From positions 361,001 through 425,000 of the forward strand of contig JACVVK020000191.1 of assembly GCA_018292915.2 (NCBI GenBank): a DNA stretch of 64,000 nt, written 5' to 3'. How positions within the stretch are numbered: position 1 is the first letter of the stretch; each line of letters begins with the position of its first letter. The notes under the pieces were generated by a model. It saw only the letters and a program-made list of their open reading frames with translations. It made no database searches and was not told the origin of the DNA. This DNA is from Batillaria attramentaria. Lineage: Eukaryota > Mollusca > Gastropoda > Batillariidae. The translations under genes and the position numbers were made by a program. This document shows, piece after piece, positions 59,637-64,000 of this stretch.

Positions 59637-60307
59637 GGCCGCGTTTCTTAAGGCGAGCGCTTCGAAACGTTCCGGGGCGCTTTCCTATGAAACCGTCTAT
59701 AGGCACCTTGCCCGCGGCGGGCGGAAAAAGCGCCCGCGCGCGAAGTCTGAAGCTAGTTTGCCGCGAGCAAAAGGTCACGTGGTCAGTTTCTATGTAAACA
59801 AAGATGGCGGCGCCCACCGAAGGCTTCGTTGAAGTGGAACTAAGAAATGGCTTAAAATGAATTTGCGGGTGGATGGAGACCTTCTGTCCCAACTTGTAAT
59901 TGTGCAGAATAGTATACGAAAATAATTTGAGCTATTTGCACCGGGCCGTGGTCGCCAGTCATTCAGGGATATGTCGTGCGTGTTTGTGGGGAAGGAGTGG
60001 TCAAAGTGAGTACGTAATGGTGCCTTACGTCTCCGTTTTGCATCGAGCAGAACATGCATACTAGCGGTATATCATGCTCCAAGCCAGTAATTATTGCTCC
60101 TCCTCAAAAACGTCGTCTTCTGCGCTCAAAAGATGACTGATAGCTGCGAGCACTAGTGTTTTCTTCTTCCTTTTCAACCTTGCCAACAACAGTGTTCGTG
60201 ATTCCGCCGCCATTTTGAAAGCGCCTTGGTTCTAATTGGCCGTTTCCCAACGAGGCAAAGCGACCTCCGCAAGCGCCCGCGAGCGCCTTTCCCTAAGAAA
60301 CGCGGCC
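59637..60307. mobile_element. Harbinger-like element A, 671 bp
   Basis: Inverted ends GGCCGCGTTTCTTA and TAAGAAACGCGGCC, flanked by CAG on both sides (59634-59636 and 60308-60310). A 3-bp duplication suits PIF/Harbinger, although that superfamily normally prefers TNA. Internal words such as AAGATGGCGGCG and a broken frame on the minus strand (MHVLLDAKRRRKAPLRTHFD at 60059 downwards) recur in element B. No complete transposase is present. Confidence 0.65.
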
Positions 60308-60310
60308 CAG

Positions 60311-61667
60311 GGCCGCGTTTCTTAAAGGCGGGCGTTTCGAAACGTTCTGGGGCGCTTTCCTATGAAACCGTTTACATGCACCTTGCCCGCGGCGTGCAGA
60401 AAAAGCGCTCGCGTGCGGAGTCTGAGGCCGCGTTGCTTACGCAAATGCGCTCGCGGGCGCTTGCGGAGGACGCTTTTCCTCGTTGGGAAACGGCCAATTA
60501 GAAAAAGGCGCTTTCAAAATGGCGGCTGAATCACGAACACGGTTGTTGGAAAGGCTGAAAAGGAAGAAGAAAACTCTAGTGCTCGCAGCTATTAGTCATC
60601 TTTTGAGCGCAGAAGACGACGTTTTTGAGGAGGAGCAATAATTACTGGCTTGGAGCATGACTATACCGCTAGTATGCATGTTCTGCTCGATGCAAAACGG
60701 AGACGTAAGGCACCCCTACGTACTCACTTTGACCACTCCTTCCCCACAAACACGCACAACATATCCCTGAATGACTGGCGACCACGGCCCGGTGCAATTA
60801 GCTCAAATTATTTTCATATACTATTCTGCACAATTACAAGTTGGGACAGAAGGTCTCCATCCACCCGCAAATTCATTTTAAGCCATTTCTTAGTTCCACT
60901 TCAACGAGGCCTTCGGTGGGCGCCGCCATCTTTGTTTACATAAAAACTGACCACGTGACCTTTTGCTCGCGGCGAACTACCTTCCCGGGCCGCTCGCTTA
61001 CGTTCGCTTACGCTCTTCGCGAGCGGTCACGGAAACCGGATAACTACGCGCAGCGATCGCGGACGCACGCGGACGTTTTCGCTAGGAAACCCCCTCTGAA
61101 GCATGTTCGCCGCGAGCAAAAGGTCACGTGGTCAGTTTCTATGTAAACAAAGATGGCGGCGCCCACCGAAGGCTTCGTTGAAGTGGAACTAAGAAATGGC
61201 TTAAAATGAATTTGCGGGTGGATGGAGACCTTCTGTCCCAACTTGTAATTGTGCAGAATAGTATACGAAAATAATTTGAGCTAATTGCACCGGGCCGTGG
61301 TCGCCAGTCATTCAGGGATATGTTGTGCGTGTTTCAGTTGTGGGGAAGGAGTGGTCAAAGTGAGTACGTAATGGTGCCTTACGTCTCCGTTTTGCATCGA
61401 GCAGAACATGCATACTAGCGGTAAGCTTATATCATGCTCCAAGCCAGTAATTATTGCTCCTCATCAAAAACGTCGTCTTCTGCGCTCAAAAGATGACTGA
61501 TAGCTGCGAGCACTAGAGTTTTCTGCTTCCTTTTCAGCCTTGCCAACAACCGTGTTCGTGATTCCGCCGCCATTTTGAAAGCGCCCTGGTTCTAATTGGC
61601 CGTTTCCCAACGAGGCAAAGCGACCTCCGCAAGCGCCCGCGAGCGCCTTTCCGTAAGAAACGCGGCC
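60311..61667. mobile_element. Harbinger-like element B with internal inverted duplication
   Basis: Same GGCCGCGTTTCTTA ends and CAG flanks (60308-60310, 61668-61670); it shares the CAG with element A. Inside, 60436-60987 is an inverted copy and 61107-61667 a direct copy of element A's interior, around a GC-rich spacer at 60988-61106. The internal frame (DAKRRRKAPLRTHFDHSFPT) is kept in both orientations with few changes. Confidence 0.7.
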
Positions 61668-61670
61668 CAG

Positions 61671-61767
61671 GTACAGGAAAAAGACCTAAACAAGATGGCC
61701 ACCAGCCCAATATGTTGTTTCCATTTAATCACGTGCTGTCGTTCTTTTGTAATGCCATGTATTCGGG

Positions 61768-61801
<34 letters not shown>

Positions 61802-62150
61802 TGGGGCTGAATTGCCCAGACACTTTCTATCAGACAAATGTTGAGAGGAGGTCTAAACGGTATCGCACACATACGGTTGGCCAAACTGGTAAGAAGGCTA
61901 TTACGGGGCCCCAATATCTCATGAATTATGTTTTACAGTGAAGCTAATGTGAAGAACACAGCCAAGCCATTCATCCTAGTATACGCGAGACAGCGACACG
62001 GCCATTTTTCACCGACAGCAAGTGTCCTCGCACAGAGTTATTTCCCTGTATTCGCTACTAGCGAGGCGGCTCACCGGTTCAGTCAGCGGCCTAGCGAGAC
62101 CCCGTTCCGTCTCAGTGCACTCACAACATATATCGGCGACCCTAAATTTT
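61671..62150. other. Short unique stretch before the satellite
   Basis: It holds CAAGATGGCC near 61690 and a (CA)n at 61771-61798. No supported gene. Confidence 0.5.
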
Positions 62151-64000
62151 GTGCCGGCATACAACGATTATAAATGTGTAGAAAAATACATGCTGAACCT
62201 TTTGATATATAACACATGGTGGTTTCAGCCGTGGGAAGTACTTAGAAAAGAGGGAAAATTTAGGGCCGCCGATGTACGTTTTGAGTGCAGAGCGGCGGCC
62301 GGCCGGGCGCGTTGGTGATGGGGCCTAGACCGGTCGGGAGAATTTGTCTGATGGGTATATTTTGGCTTTGTGCCGGCATAAAACGATTATAAATGTGTAG
62401 AAAAATACATGCTGCGTTATATGGTATATGACATAGGTATGGTGCAGCCGTCGGAGTAGTGGTAAATGAGCTTTTAAGTGAGAAAGCGTCAGTTCGGGGA
62501 AATGGCTGTTCATCCGAGTCCCTAGGTCGGACAGAACAATTTGTCTGATGGGTATGTTTTGGCGTTGTGCCGGCATACAACGATTATAAATGTGTAGAAA
62601 AGTACATGCTGAACTTTTTGATATATAACACATGGTGGTTTGAGCCGTAGGAAGTAGTTAGAAAAGAGGTAAAAGTTAGGGCCGCCGGTGCATGTTCTGA
62701 GTGTAGAGCGGCGGCCGGCCCGGCGGGTTGATGATCGGGACTAGACCGGTCGGGAGAATTTGTCTGATGGGTATATTCTGGCTTTGTGCCGGCATACAAC
62801 GATTATAAATGTGTAGAAAAATACATGCTGAACCTTTTGATATATAACACATGGTGGTTTCAGCCGTGGGAAGTACTTAGAAAAGAGGGAAAATTTAGGG
62901 CCGCCGATGTACGTTTTGAGTGCAGAGCGGCGGCCGGCCGGGCGCATTGGTGATGGGGCCTAGACCGGTCGGGAGAATTTGTCTGATGGGTATATTTTGG
63001 CTTTGTGCCGGCATCAAACGATTATAAATGTGTAGAAAAATACATGCTGCGTTATATGGTATATGACATAGGTATGGTGCAGCCGTCGGAGTAGTGGTAA
63101 ATGAGCTTTTAAGTGAGAAAGCGTCAGTTCGGGGAAATGGCTGTTCAGCCCTAGGTCGGACAGAACAATTTGTCTGATGGGTATGTTTTGGCTTTGTGCC
63201 GGCATACAACGATTATAAATGTGTAGAAAAGTACATGCTGAACTTTTTGATATATAACACATGGTGGTTTGAGCCGTAGGAAGTAGTTAGAAAAGAGGTA
63301 AAAGTTAGGGCCGCCGGTGCATGTTCTGAGTGCAGAGCGGCGGCCGGCCCGGCGGGTTGATGATCGGGACTAGACCGGTCGGGAGAATTTGTCTGATGGG
63401 TATATTCTGGCTTTGTGCCGGCATACAACGATTATAAATGTGTAGAAAAATACATGCTGCGTCATATGGTATATGACATATGTATGGTGTAGCCGTCGGA
63501 GTAGTGGTAAATGAGCCTTAAAGTGAGAAAGCGTGGAGTCGGGGAAATGGCTGATCACCTTTAGGTTCGACAGAAAAATTTGTCTGATGCATATGTTCTG
63601 GCTTTGTGCCGGCATGAAAGGGCCATAAAAGTGTAGAAAAATACATTCTGCACCTTTTGCTGTGTAACACATGGTGGTTTCAGCCGTAGGAAGTAGTTAG
63701 AAAAGAGGTAAAAGTTAGGGCCGCCAATGCATGTTCTGAGTGCAGAGCGCCGACCGGCCCGGCGCGTTGGTGATCGGGTCCAGACCGGGCGGAAGAGTTT
63801 GTCTGATTGGTATATTCTGGCTTTGTGCCGGCATAAAACGATTATAAATGTGTAGAAAAATACATGCTGCGTCATATGGTATATGACATAGGTATGGTGT
63901 AGCCGTCGGAGTAGTGGTAAATGGACTTTAAAGTGTAAAAGCGTCAATTCGGGGAAATGGCTGTTCAGCCCTAGGTCGGACAGAACAATTTGTCTGATGG
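62151..64000 (+). repeat. A/B satellite array with higher-order structure
   Basis: Monomers start at the word GTGCCGGCAT: 62151, 62370, 62567, 62786, 63005, 63196, 63415, 63606 and 63825. Two types alternate: A of about 219 bp (CTTTTTGATATATAACACATGG-like core) and B of 191-197 bp (ATATGGTATATGACATA core). The order is A B A A B A B A B. The A-B-A trimer from 62151 and the one from 62786 match subtype by subtype, so the trimer itself was duplicated. Both types share GATTATAAATGTGTAGAAAA and TTTGTCTGATGGGTAT. The array runs off the right edge. Short ORFs across it are repeat artefacts. Confidence 0.9.

Noticed and set aside
62260..63947. A set of similar short ORFs on the minus strand
   Set aside because: They recur because the satellite monomers recur; there is no start, splice or codon signal beyond the repeat.
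62151..64000. CRISPR-like or other prokaryotic repeat array
   Set aside because: Units are about 200 bp with no short-repeat/unique-spacer pattern, and the genome is eukaryotic.

Overview
This window is nuclear DNA from an invertebrate animal. It has intron-rich genes with GT-AG splice sites and long introns, eukaryotic housekeeping proteins, tRNA-derived SINEs ending in (TTA)n, non-LTR retrotransposons, cut-and-paste DNA transposons and a tandem satellite. The repeat vocabulary and long dinucleotide and homopolymer tracts fit a mollusc, most likely a marine gastropod. That lineage call is my inference and no sequence search was run.

Layout. 1-3765: two head-to-tail copies of an RTE-like LINE on the minus strand, one with an intact 1039-residue ORF and 220-bp 5' monomers. 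3851-4722: last two exons (+) of a probable SAM-dependent methyltransferase. 16233-6312: complete ribosomal protein P0 gene (RPLP0, minus, nine coding exons plus a TOP-like leader exon), with a repeat-packed first intron. 17535-27066: a five-exon plus-strand gene for an unrecognised MGSGSS protein of 237 residues; its last intron holds a dead LINE split by a hAT element. 30857-29050: CHRAC1 (minus), a histone-fold protein. 34981-43442: EEF1D (+), all eight coding exons. 59470-44161: a UBF-like HMG-box gene (minus, eleven coding exons, three HMG boxes), with a 7.5-kb repeat-rich second intron. 59637-61667: Harbinger-like elements in alternating orientation. 62151-64000: a two-monomer satellite with higher-order structure that runs off the right edge.

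The recognised host genes are general growth and chromatin machinery: two translation factors, an rDNA transcription factor family member and a chromatin-remodelling histone-fold subunit. They do not form one pathway, and each has its own promoter and strand. RPLP0 and the MGSGSS gene are divergent, CHRAC1 and EEF1D are divergent, and EEF1D and UBF are convergent about 0.7 kb apart.

The strongest unusual signals are in the repeats. Four copies of one element have Helentron/HINE-like ends (T|GGCTC...CTAG|T with a compensating 3' hairpin) and internal ~145-bp repeats rich in TCAAGGTCA. One of them sits inside, and also contains, another repeat family. Other signals are a 104-bp perfect palindrome in an RPLP0 intron, a tandem duplication clipping an RPLP0 exon, a hAT element with AACCGGTT-rich ends and an exact 8-bp target duplication, a foldback element with long tandem-repeat arms, and the A/B satellite. 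I found no bacterial-style or defence system.
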